Origin: Candidatus Limisoma faecipullorum
Lineage (GTDB): Bacteria; Bacteroidota; Bacteroidia; Bacteroidales; Muribaculaceae
Direction: 5' to 3'
Length of the DNA stretch: 33,655 nucleotides
Assembly: GCA_017694955.1 (NCBI GenBank)
Contig: JADIMC010000013.1
Location: forward strand, 1-33,655
The notes beneath the pieces are model-generated. The model had not been told where the DNA came from, ran no database searches, and saw only the letters and a list, made by a program, of their open reading frames with translations. Below, piece after piece: positions 16,624 to 23,592 of the stretch (positions are counted from its first letter, which is position 1; every line of letters begins with the position of its first letter). Made by a program: the position numbers and the translations under genes.

Positions 16624-16654
16624 CAAAGATATGCATATTTTTCTGCATAGGCAA
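16624..16654 (-). promoter_or_regulatory. Consensus promoter for thioredoxin-like gene
   Basis: Minus-strand TTG (16654-16652), 20-bp spacer, TATCTTTG (16631-16624). The predicted transcript begins near 16617, leaving an unusually long leader before the start at 16511. Together with the serB promoter it accounts for the 376-bp gap between the divergent genes. Confidence 0.75.
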
Positions 16655-16838
16655 CACTTTGACGGCATTTTAATTCATTTTAGTGAATATGGAGGATGGA
16701 AATGTAAAATTATAAGTTGTTGAAGAGTAGCTATGTTTTGCCTTGTGATGGGGATTGTGAGCCATATGGACGGTTGCTTTGGCATTTTCTGTGTGAATAA
16801 ATATTCATAAGTTAATATGTGTGAAATGCGCTTGCCTG

Positions 16839-16870
16839 TTTGTTTTTCATTTAATAAAAAGATAAATTTG
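16839..16870 (+). promoter_or_regulatory. Consensus promoter for serB
   Basis: TTTG (16839-16842), 20-bp spacer, TAAATTTG (16863-16870). The start codon at 16888 is only 17 bp beyond the -7 box, so the serB leader would be about 10-12 nt. Confidence 0.72.
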
Positions 16871-16887
16871 AAAATTAAAAAATATTT

Positions 16888-18114
16888 ATGATGGAAAATG
16901 GTATAGAACTTATTTTGATAAACATTTCCGGACAGGACCGCCCGGGTGTGTCGTCCGCGCTGACAGAGATCCTTGCTAAATATGAGGCAGACGTGCTTGA
17001 TATCGGTCAAGCTGATATTCATCATACATTGTCGCTTGGTATTTTATTTAAGACTGACAGTAGCCGTAGTGGTAACATAATGAAGGATTTGCTGTTCAAG
17101 GCGTCGGAATTGGGCGTGAATATCCGCTTTTCCCCTGTCAAGCTTGATGATTATGAGGAGTGGGTAGGTATGCAGGGAAAGAATAAGTATGTGATAACCA
17201 TATTGGGTAGGCATATTTCTGCGCGGCAGATTGCAGCTGTGACGCAGGTTATAGTGAAGCAGGGCTTGAATATTGATGCCATACAGCGTCTTACAGGCAG
17301 AATGACGCTTACAGATAAGGACGATGCGCGTTCTAAAGGTTGTATAGAATTTTCTGTGCGCGGAACACCTAATGATTATGCGGCTATGCAGTCGGAGTTT
17401 ATGGAGCTTGCAAATAGGTTGGAGTTTGACATTTCTTTGCAGCAGGACACTATGTACAGGCGTTGCCGCAGGTTGATTTGTTTTGATATGGACTCCACTT
17501 TGATAAAGACAGAGGTGATTGATGAATTGGCGGAAAAGGCTGGTGTTGGTGACAAGGTGAGGGCGATAACAGAACGGGCAATGCGTGGCGAGATTGATTT
17601 TAAAGAGAGTTTCACTGAGCGTGTTGCATTGCTTAAGGGGCTGGATGAGTCGGTTATGCATGAGATTGCCGAGAATCTTCCGATAGCGGAAGGTGTGGAG
17701 CGGTTAATGCGTGTGCTGAAACGTGCTGGTTATAAAATTGCGATATTGTCTGGTGGGTTCACGTATTTTGGTAATTATCTGAAGCATAAGTTCAATATAG
17801 ATTACGTGTATGCCAATGAGCTTGAGATTGTTGACGGAAAGCTTACGGGTAGATATTTGGGTGAGATTGTCGATGGACATCGTAAGGCTGAATTGCTGAA
17901 GCTTATCGCTCAGGTAGAAAATGTTGATATTGCACAGACAATTGCTGTGGGCGACGGTGCTAATGACTTGCCGATGATTACGATTGCCGGGTTGGGCATA
18001 GCATTTCATGCGAAGCCGAAGGTGAAGCAGACGGCGCGGCAGAGTATTTCGACAATCGGGATTGACGGTGTGTTGTATTTTCTTGGTTTTAAGGACTCGA
18101 TTATCAATGAATGA
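16888..18114 (+). CDS. serB: Phosphoserine phosphatase with N-terminal ACT domains
   Basis: A 408-residue enzyme for the last step of serine synthesis, phosphoserine to serine plus phosphate. Two ACT-type regulatory domains occupy about residues 5-80 and 95-175 (GQDRPGVSSALTEIL; ITILGRHISARQIAAV). The HAD phosphatase domain starts near 195: nucleophile Asp200 and acid Asp202 in FDMDSTLI, SGGF motif II, and GDGANDLPMI motif IV. The ACT domains suggest amino-acid feedback. ATG is doubled at 16888/16891; either could be used. A single-gene unit bounded by its own promoter and a strong terminator. Serine is also the substrate of the serine palmitoyltransferase encoded next door in the convergent direction. 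Confidence 0.95.
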   Translation: MMENGIELILINISGQDRPGVSSALTEILAKYEADVLDIGQADIHHTLSLGILFKTDSSRSGNIMKDLLFKASELGVNIRFSPVKLDDYEEWVGMQGKNKYVITILGRHISARQIAAVTQVIVKQGLNIDAIQRLTGRMTLTDKDDARSKGCIEFSVRGTPNDYAAMQSEFMELANRLEFDISLQQDTMYRRCRRLICFDMDSTLIKTEVIDELAEKAGVGDKVRAITERAMRGEIDFKESFTERVALLKGLDESVMHEIAENLPIAEGVERLMRVLKRAGYKIAILSGGFTYFGNYLKHKFNIDYVYANELEIVDGKLTGRYLGEIVDGHRKAELLKLIAQVENVDIAQTIAVGDGANDLPMITIAGLGIAFHAKPKVKQTARQSISTIGIDGVLYFLGFKDSIINE

Positions 18115-18123
18115 AGAATTTGT

Positions 18124-18173
18124 TAACAAGGAAATGGATGTGACAGTTTTCTGTCACATCCATTTCCTTGTTA
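18124..18173. terminator. Strong bidirectional terminator, serB / serine palmitoyltransferase
   Basis: A 23-bp perfect stem with a TTTT loop (18147-18150), A-rich on the 5' side and T-rich on the 3' side on both strands. It lies between convergent genes, 9 bp after the serB stop and 12 bp after the other gene's stop. Confidence 0.93.
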
Positions 18174-18185
18174 TGTTATTTTGAA

Positions 18186-19373
18186 TTATTTAATCAGATT
18201 GTATTTGCGGAACACTTTTCCAATCTTTTCTAATGCTATGTCGAGTTGTTCTTTCGTGTGTGTTGCCATCAGGCTGAAACGGATAAGCGTGTCTGTCGGG
18301 GCAACAGCTGGCGACACTACAGGGTTTACAAAAATTCCTTCATCGAGCAAGTCTCGTGTGATTGCGAATGTCATATAGTTGTCGCGGATGAATAGCGGGA
18401 TTATTGGAGTTTCAGTGTGTCCTATTTCGCATCCGAGGTTGCGGAAGCCTTCAAGCGCATAGTGGGTCAGGTCCCATAGGTGCTGTTGACGTTCAGGCTC
18501 GCTTTCCATTATATCGAGTGCCGCATTGACGGCAGCTGTGGATGCCGGCGTGATGCTTGCTGTGAAAATATATGAGCGTGAGTGGTGGCGCAGGTAGTTG
18601 GTAATTGTTTTGTCGCAAGCGATGAATCCTCCAAGTGATGCAAACGATTTGCTGAATGTGCCCATTATCAGGTCAACGTCTTTTGTGACCCCGAAGTGGT
18701 CGCATGTTCCTCGCCCTTGTCGTCCGAATACGCCTATTCCATGTGCTTCGTCAACCATGACGGTCGCATCATATTTTTTCGCCAATTCTACGATTTGTGG
18801 TAATTTTGCCACATCTCCTTCCATTGAGAATACACCATCAGTGACAATGAGTTTAACTTTGTCTGGAGCGCATTTCTTCAATTGGTTTTCCAACGATTCC
18901 ATATCGTTGTGTTTGTATTTTAATGAATTGGAGAACGACAGACGGCGTCCTTCGATTATTGATGCATGGTCCTGTTCGTCCCATAGTATGTAGTCTTCGC
19001 GTCCGGTCAGGCAGGAAACCACACCTAAATTCACCTCAAAACCTGTTGAGTATATCATTGCATCCTCTTTTCCTACGAAAGCGGCGAGGCGTGCTTCCAG
19101 CTGCTTGTGTATGTCGAGTGTCCCGTTGAGGAATGGTGAGCCGGCACAGCCGGTACCGTATTTCTTTATAGCAGCAATGGCTGCTTCTTTTATTTTCGGG
19201 TGGTTGACAAGTCCGGTATAACAATTTGAGCCGAACATCAGCACTTTCTTGCCGTTGATTATCACTTCTGTGTCCTGCTCGCTTGATATGGCTCGGAAAT
19301 AGGGGTAGATACCGGCCGCTTTTGCTTTTTGTGGTTCGTCGTACTTGGCTAATTTAGCTTGTAATAGCTTCAT
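18186..19373 (-). CDS. spt: Serine palmitoyltransferase (alpha-oxoamine synthase family)
   Basis: A 395-residue PLP enzyme, best called serine palmitoyltransferase, which condenses serine with a long-chain acyl-CoA to start sphingolipid synthesis. PLP contacts are His136 (DQDHASI), Asp208/His211 (DEAHGIGVFG) and Schiff-base Lys242 in GTFSKSFASLGGF. The GTFSKSFAS-type motif and GCAGSPFLNGTLDIH are those of Bacteroidetes and Sphingobacterium SPT rather than of 2-amino-3-ketobutyrate CoA ligase, whose corresponding segments differ. Length is normal and no membrane segment is seen, consistent with the soluble bacterial homodimer. It is divergent from lpxD across 231 bp. Database annotation may name it pyridoxal phosphate-dependent aminotransferase or Kbl. 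Confidence 0.85.
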   Translation of the reverse strand: MKLLQAKLAKYDEPQKAKAAGIYPYFRAISSEQDTEVIINGKKVLMFGSNCYTGLVNHPKIKEAAIAAIKKYGTGCAGSPFLNGTLDIHKQLEARLAAFVGKEDAMIYSTGFEVNLGVVSCLTGREDYILWDEQDHASIIEGRRLSFSNSLKYKHNDMESLENQLKKCAPDKVKLIVTDGVFSMEGDVAKLPQIVELAKKYDATVMVDEAHGIGVFGRQGRGTCDHFGVTKDVDLIMGTFSKSFASLGGFIACDKTITNYLRHHSRSYIFTASITPASTAAVNAALDIMESEPERQQHLWDLTHYALEGFRNLGCEIGHTETPIIPLFIRDNYMTFAITRDLLDEGIFVNPVVSPAVAPTDTLIRFSLMATHTKEQLDIALEKIGKVFRKYNLIK

Positions 19374-19436
19374 AGTTTATGTCGCTTTGTTTTTATGAAT
19401 TTATAAACTATCTGCATCCTTTCTGAATGCAGGGTG

Positions 19437-19454
19437 CAAATATACACAAATCTA
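19437..19454 (-). promoter_or_regulatory. Candidate -7 elements for serine palmitoyltransferase gene
   Basis: Two minus-strand matches to TAnnTTTG lie side by side: TATATTTG (19444-19437) and TAGATTTG (19454-19447), about 65-80 bp upstream of the start. Neither has a clear TTG 19-20 bp further up. Confidence 0.45.
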
Positions 19455-19570
19455 TTGTACTCGCATATAGAAAAAACAGTTAAAATTGCACAATGGGGCA
19501 AAAATGTGCATTTGGTGGATGTGAAGAGTCGATTAAGCGGTCTATATTTCATTGTAAATTGAAAAATTAC

Positions 19571-19578
19571 TAATTTTG
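19571..19578 (+). promoter_or_regulatory. Candidate -7 element for the lpxD operon
   Basis: TAATTTTG fits TAnnTTTG 26 bp upstream of the lpxD ATG. The -33 region is poor (nearest TTG is too close), so this is a half match. Confidence 0.5.
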
Positions 19579-19604
19579 CAAATTAATAATTGATTTTTTA
19601 GCTA

Positions 19605-20636
19605 ATGGAATTGACAGCTGCCCAATTGGCGGAGATTGTAAATGGTGATGTCGTTGGCGACGCATCGGTCAGAATCTCCACATATGCCAAGATAGAAGAA
19701 GCGGGACAAGGAGCACTGACGTTTCTCGCAAATCCTAAATATGAGCATTATATATACGATACTAATGCGTCAGCCGTGTTGGTAAGAAGGGATTTTAATC
19801 CTGAAAAAGAAATTAAGGCGACACTTGTTAAGGTTGATGATCCGTATGCTACGTTGGCTGATTTGCTTAATTTGATTAGTAAGACGGTCATCCCTGAAAA
19901 GAAAGGCATTGAAAGTCCGGTATTTGTGGCTGAAGGTGTCGAATTGCCTGATGATGTGTATCTGGGATGTTTTTCTTATATAGGAAGCGGTGCAAGGATT
20001 GGTCGTAATGTGAAGATTTACCCGCAATGCTATATTGGCGACAATGTCGTGATAAAGGACAACACTACGCTCTATGCTGGTGTAAAAGTCTATTATGGTT
20101 GTGAAATTGGAAGTGATTGTATTATCCATGCCGGTGCGGTAATAGGTAGTGATGGCTTCGGTTTTGCGCCTAAGAATGGGGGATATGAAAAGATTGCCCA
20201 AATAGGAAAGGTCGTAATTGAGGATAATGTCGAGATTGGTGCAAATACCACGGTTGACCGTGCAACTATGGGGGCAACTGTTGTGCATCACGGTGTGAAG
20301 TTGGACAATCTTATCCAGGTTGCGCACAATGTGGAGATTGGGGAGAACACTGTGATTGCCGCACAGACCGGAATAGCAGGCTCTACTAAAATAGGTAAGC
20401 ACAATATGGTTGGCGGGCAAGTCGGATTTGCAGGGCATATTGTAATTGGCGATGGCAACAAGTTTGGTGCGCAGGCTGGAGTGCATTCTAATCCGGGAGA
20501 CGGCAAGACTGTCATTGGTTATCCGGCTGTCGATGCACGGTCATTTATGCGCCAGTCGGCATATTTGAAACGGCTTGGTGAATTGTTTGATTCTGTGAAG
20601 GAACTGAAAAAACAAATGGAAGAATTGAAAAAATAA
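19605..20636 (+). CDS. lpxD: UDP-3-O-acylglucosamine N-acyltransferase
   Basis: A 343-residue acyltransferase that adds the N-linked hydroxyacyl chain in lipid A synthesis. The N-terminal uridine-binding domain (about 1-95) is followed by a left-handed beta helix of hexapeptide repeats ([20 protein letters not shown], and so on, about 105-310). Catalytic His241 is in [11 protein letters not shown]-terminal helix ([14 protein letters not shown]) closes the trimer. It leads the lpxD, lpxC-fabZ, lpxA operon, 11 bp before the next gene. Confidence 0.96.
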   Translation: MELTAAQLAEIVNGDVVGDASVRISTYAKIEEAGQGALTFLANPKYEHYIYDTNASAVLVRRDFNPEKEIKATLVKVDDPYATLADLLNLISKTVIPEKKGIESPVFVAEGVELPDDVYLGCFSYIGSGARIGRNVKIYPQCYIGDNVVIKDNTTLYAGVKVYYGCEIGSDCIIHAGAVIGSDGFGFAPKNGGYEKIAQIGKVVIEDNVEIGANTTVDRATMGATVVHHGVKLDNLIQVAHNVEIGENTVIAAQTGIAGSTKIGKHNMVGGQVGFAGHIVIGDGNKFGAQAGVHSNPGDGKTVIGYPAVDARSFMRQSAYLKRLGELFDSVKELKKQMEELKK

Positions 20637-20647
20637 AAGATATAGTT

Positions 20648-22030
20648 ATGAAACAGTGTACTTTAAAAGAACCGTTTGTCGTTAAAGGCAAAGGCTTGCA
20701 TACTGGATTAGAGATTGAGGCTACATTCAAGCCTGCTCCCGATAATTATGGCAGAAGATTCAAGCGCCTTGATATAGAAGGCAGTGAACCGGTGGAAGCT
20801 GTGGCTGAAAATGTGGTTGACACGCAGCGTGGCACTGTGGTTGCTTCCGGTGATGTTAAGGTTTTCACCATCGAGCATGCTATGGCTGCCCTGTTTGCTG
20901 CAGGGGTTGATAACTGTCTTGTTGAGCTTTCTGGTCCTGAAGTGCCTATCTTGGACGGCAGCTCGAAAATCTTTACAGAAAAGATAGCTGAAGCAGGGGT
21001 TGTTGAACAATCCGAGGAAGCATTGGTATATGCTGTACGTCAGCGCACTGTTTTGAAGGATGATAATACTGGTGCATCAATTTGTGCTATTCCTGACAGT
21101 GATTTTTGTGTCGATGTGAGGATTGAGTTTAATTCAGTTGTGCTTGCCAATCAGTTTGCCACTCTCGACACTCTCGATGATTTTGCAAAGGAAATTTCAG
21201 CGAGCCGTACATTCGTGTTCGTTCGCGAGATAGAGGAGCTTGTTAAGCATAATCTTATTAAAGGTGGCGATTTGGACAATGCCATCGTGATTTATGATAC
21301 TCCGGTAGCGCAGTCTGAATTGGACCGTATTGCCGATATGATGAATGTGCCGAGAAAGACGGTTGCGGAATTCGGATTTATCAACGATTCCCCGTTGGTG
21401 TACAAGAATGAACCTGCCCGCCATAAGCTTCTTGATGTAGTTGGTGATATGGCTTTGATAGGGCGGCGCATACAGGGAAGAATCATTGCGACTTGTCCGG
21501 GACATAAGATTAACACTACGTTTGCAAAGAAAATACGCAGAGAATTGAAGCGTCAGGATGTGCAGCCGCCGTTCTATGATCCGAATATCGCTCCGATTAT
21601 GGATGTTAACCGTATCCGTGAGTTGTTGCCTCATCGTTATCCTTTCTTGTTGGTTGATAAGGTGATAGAAATGACGGAAAAGCATATTGTCGGTGTGAAG
21701 AATGTTTCAGGAAATGAGCCGTTTTTCCAAGGGCATTTCCCTGCGGAGCCGGTGATGCCTGGTGTGCTTCAGGTGGAGGCGATGGCTCAGACTGCAGGTT
21801 TGCTTGTGCTTAATACGGTGGATGAACCTGAGCGCTATTCTACATATTTTATGAAGATTGATAATGTGAAATTCCGTCAGAAGGTAGTTCCTGGTGATAC
21901 TCTGATATTCCATGTGTCGTATATGACTGAATTACGGCGTGGATGTGCATATATGAAAGGCTACGCTTTTGTTGGTGACAAGGTGGTGTCGGAAGCGGAA
22001 TTTATGGCACAGATTATTAAGAATAAATGA
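20648..22030 (+). CDS. lpxC/fabZ: Bifunctional UDP-3-O-acyl-GlcNAc deacetylase / 3-hydroxyacyl-ACP dehydratase
   Basis: A 460-residue natural fusion typical of Bacteroidetes. The LpxC half (about 1-305) carries the zinc ligands His77 (TIEHAMAAL), His259 and Asp263 (HKLLDVVGD), and catalytic His286 (GHKINTTF). It performs the committed deacetylation in lipid A synthesis. The FabZ half (about 318-460) has LPHRYPFLLVD and catalytic His363/Glu377 (GHFPAEPVMPGVLQVE) and dehydrates 3-hydroxyacyl-ACP in fatty acid elongation. The fusion couples two users of 3-hydroxyacyl-ACP in one polypeptide. It is 7 bp upstream of lpxA. Confidence 0.96.
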   Translation: MKQCTLKEPFVVKGKGLHTGLEIEATFKPAPDNYGRRFKRLDIEGSEPVEAVAENVVDTQRGTVVASGDVKVFTIEHAMAALFAAGVDNCLVELSGPEVPILDGSSKIFTEKIAEAGVVEQSEEALVYAVRQRTVLKDDNTGASICAIPDSDFCVDVRIEFNSVVLANQFATLDTLDDFAKEISASRTFVFVREIEELVKHNLIKGGDLDNAIVIYDTPVAQSELDRIADMMNVPRKTVAEFGFINDSPLVYKNEPARHKLLDVVGDMALIGRRIQGRIIATCPGHKINTTFAKKIRRELKRQDVQPPFYDPNIAPIMDVNRIRELLPHRYPFLLVDKVIEMTEKHIVGVKNVSGNEPFFQGHFPAEPVMPGVLQVEAMAQTAGLLVLNTVDEPERYSTYFMKIDNVKFRQKVVPGDTLIFHVSYMTELRRGCAYMKGYAFVGDKVVSEAEFMAQIIKNK

Positions 22031-22037
22031 AGTTGAT

Positions 22038-22814
22038 ATGAAACAACCGTTAGCTTATATACATCCGGATGCAAAAATTGCCCCTGGTGTGGTGATTGAC
22101 CCGTTTGTAACTATCGACCGTAATGTGGAAATAGGAGAGGGTACATGGATTGCAAGCAATGTCACCATTATGGAGGGTGCGCGCATAGGTAAGAACTGTA
22201 ATATATTTCCGGGTGCTGTCATCGGAGCTATTCCTCAGGATCTGAAATTCAAGGGAGAGGATACGCTTGCCATAATAGGGGACAATACAACTTTGCGCGA
22301 GTGTGTTACTGTTAATCGTGGTACAGCTGCCAAAGGAAAGACTGTGGTTGGCAACAATTGTCTGATTATGGCTTACTCGCATGTGGCTCACGATTGCTTG
22401 CTTGGCAATAATATTATTGTGTCAAATGCTTCGCAGATTGCCGGTGAAGTGCAAATCGATGATTTCGCTGTAATCGGTGGGGGTGCGTTGATTCATCAGT
22501 TCTGTCATGTCGGTGCGCACGTGATGTTGCAAGGAGGGGCTTTGGTCAACAAGGACGTTCCGCCGTATGTGAAGGCCGCACGTGAACCGATAGCTTATGC
22601 AGGGGTGAATTCCATAGGTTTGCGTCGCCGTAATTTTACTAACGAGCAGATACGCGACATTCAGGACATCTATCGTTACTTGTATCTGTCTGGCTACAAC
22701 AACAGCGATGCGGTTGAGCGGATTGAGGCGGAACTTCCCGCTTCGAAGGAGCGTGATGAAATCATCCTGTTCGTTCGAAACTCAAAGCGCGGGATTATAA
22801 AAGGATACGTGTAA
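22038..22814 (+). CDS. lpxA: UDP-N-acetylglucosamine O-acyltransferase
   Basis: A 258-residue hexapeptide-repeat acyltransferase for the first step of lipid A synthesis. The start at 22038 (MKQPLAYIHP) is chosen because the upstream extension overlaps the end of lpxC/fabZ and does not look like LpxA. Hexapeptide repeats run from about residue 6 to 185 (IAPGVVIDPF, IGKNCNIFPG). Catalytic His118 is in HVAHDCLLG. The C-terminal helical part includes GLRRRNFTNEQI. It ends the operon and is followed by a terminator. Confidence 0.96.
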   Translation: MKQPLAYIHPDAKIAPGVVIDPFVTIDRNVEIGEGTWIASNVTIMEGARIGKNCNIFPGAVIGAIPQDLKFKGEDTLAIIGDNTTLRECVTVNRGTAAKGKTVVGNNCLIMAYSHVAHDCLLGNNIIVSNASQIAGEVQIDDFAVIGGGALIHQFCHVGAHVMLQGGALVNKDVPPYVKAAREPIAYAGVNSIGLRRRNFTNEQIRDIQDIYRYLYLSGYNNSDAVERIEAELPASKERDEIILFVRNSKRGIIKGYV

Positions 22815-22841
22815 TATTTTGTTTGAAGTTTATACGGTATG

Positions 22842-22880
22842 AATCAGTCGGCATTATATCTTTTAATGCCGACTGATTTT
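22842..22880 (+). terminator. Intrinsic terminator of the lpx operon
   Basis: A 15-bp perfect stem (core CAGTCGGCATT / AATGCCGACTG) with a 7-nt loop and a TTTT tail, 28 bp past the lpxA stop. Confidence 0.92.
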
Positions 22881-23044
22881 CATTATCATTTTAAGCGGTG
22901 CGTGCATTTTTGAATATGTTATTTTAAATCATAACAAATTTGAGCTTTCATCTGATTTTGCGTGATTTTCCTGCAAAATATGCGGCACCTTGTGCAAAAT
23001 CCCTGCGCAACTTTGATAAAATTGCAAGAAAATCGGCATATGTC
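22881..23044. other. Non-coding stretch between the lpx terminator and the rpmE2 promoter
   Basis: The whole lpxA to rpmE2 gap is 331 bp; its ends are taken up by the lpx terminator and the rpmE2 promoter. In the middle I see A/T-rich sequence with several GCAAAA/GCAAxx words (22973-23035) and no credible coding region. A 60-codon open frame at 22940-23122 runs through the promoter and has no family resemblance. Confidence 0.5.
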
Positions 23045-23075
23045 TTTGCAGATTGGAAAATAGTGGCTACATTTG
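23045..23075 (+). promoter_or_regulatory. Consensus promoter for rpmE2
   Basis: TTTG (23045-23048), 19-bp spacer, TACATTTG (23068-23075). The leader to the ATG at 23146 would be about 63 nt. Confidence 0.8.
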
Positions 23076-23145
23076 CAAGCCATTACAAAAATGTGCCTAA
23101 CCAGCGCAAATTAATATTGTAATAACTGTAAAAGAGATATAGAAA

Positions 23146-23400
23146 ATGAAAAAAGACATTCATCCTTCAAACTATCGTGAAGTCGCTTTCAAAGATATGT
23201 CGAATGGTGAGACTTTCATCACCCGTTCCACAGTGGCTTCAAAGGAAACGATTGAGCTTGACGGCGTAACTTATCCGCTTGTAAAACTTGAAATTACAAG
23301 TTCTTCACACCCGTTCTTTACTGGCAAGCAGAAGTTGGTCGATACAGCGGGTCGTGTGGACAAGTTTATGAGCCGTTATGGCAATCGCATAAAGAGATAA
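23146..23400 (+). CDS. rpmE2: 50S ribosomal protein L31 type B
   Basis: An 84-residue L31 of the type B form: [15 protein letters not shown] start, [12 protein letters not shown] and [14 protein letters not shown] are diagnostic. It has no cysteine at all, so it is the zinc-independent (C-minus) version. In other bacteria this form replaces zinc-binding L31 under zinc limitation; in Bacteroidetes it is often the only L31. Encoded alone with its own promoter and terminator. Confidence 0.97.
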   Translation: MKKDIHPSNYREVAFKDMSNGETFITRSTVASKETIELDGVTYPLVKLEITSSSHPFFTGKQKLVDTAGRVDKFMSRYGNRIKR

Positions 23401-23423
23401 TTTCGGGAGAAATATTGAATCCT

Positions 23424-23483
23424 CAGAACAGAAAACGGAGAAGTGGTCATTGTTGTCTGCTTCTCCGCTTTTTATGTGTTCTG
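23424..23483 (+). terminator. Terminator after rpmE2
   Basis: Inner 8-bp stem CGGAGAAG (23436-23443) / CTTCTCCG (23460-23467) followed by T5, with an outer CAGAACA / TGTTCTG pairing at 23424-23430 and 23477-23483. Confidence 0.85.
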
Positions 23484-23516
23484 GTGTGGTTAATTCTATA
23501 GGAAATTAATCTTTGT

Positions 23517-23548
23517 TTTGGTAATTGCAGCCGATTTCACTACTTTTG
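23517..23548 (+). promoter_or_regulatory. Consensus promoter for purL
   Basis: TTTG (23517-23520), 20-bp spacer, TACTTTTG (23541-23548). It rules out the in-frame ATG at 23518 as the start, since that codon overlaps the -33 element; the leader to 23593 would be about 38 nt. Confidence 0.8.
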
Positions 23549-23592
23549 TAAACAAAAAGTATAATAATTGTTTTATCCAACAAGATAACGAT

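Noticed and set aside
17044..17661. 205-codon open frame on the minus strand
   Set aside because: Antisense to the serB ACT and phosphatase domains; composition is that of a shadow frame.
18186..19373. 2-amino-3-ketobutyrate CoA ligase (kbl)
   Set aside because: Active-site segments (GTFSKSFAS, GSPFLNGTLDIH) fit bacterial serine palmitoyltransferase better, and no threonine dehydrogenase gene is adjacent; not fully excluded.
22940..23122. Small gene upstream of rpmE2
   Set aside because: The frame spans a consensus promoter and has no recognisable protein features.
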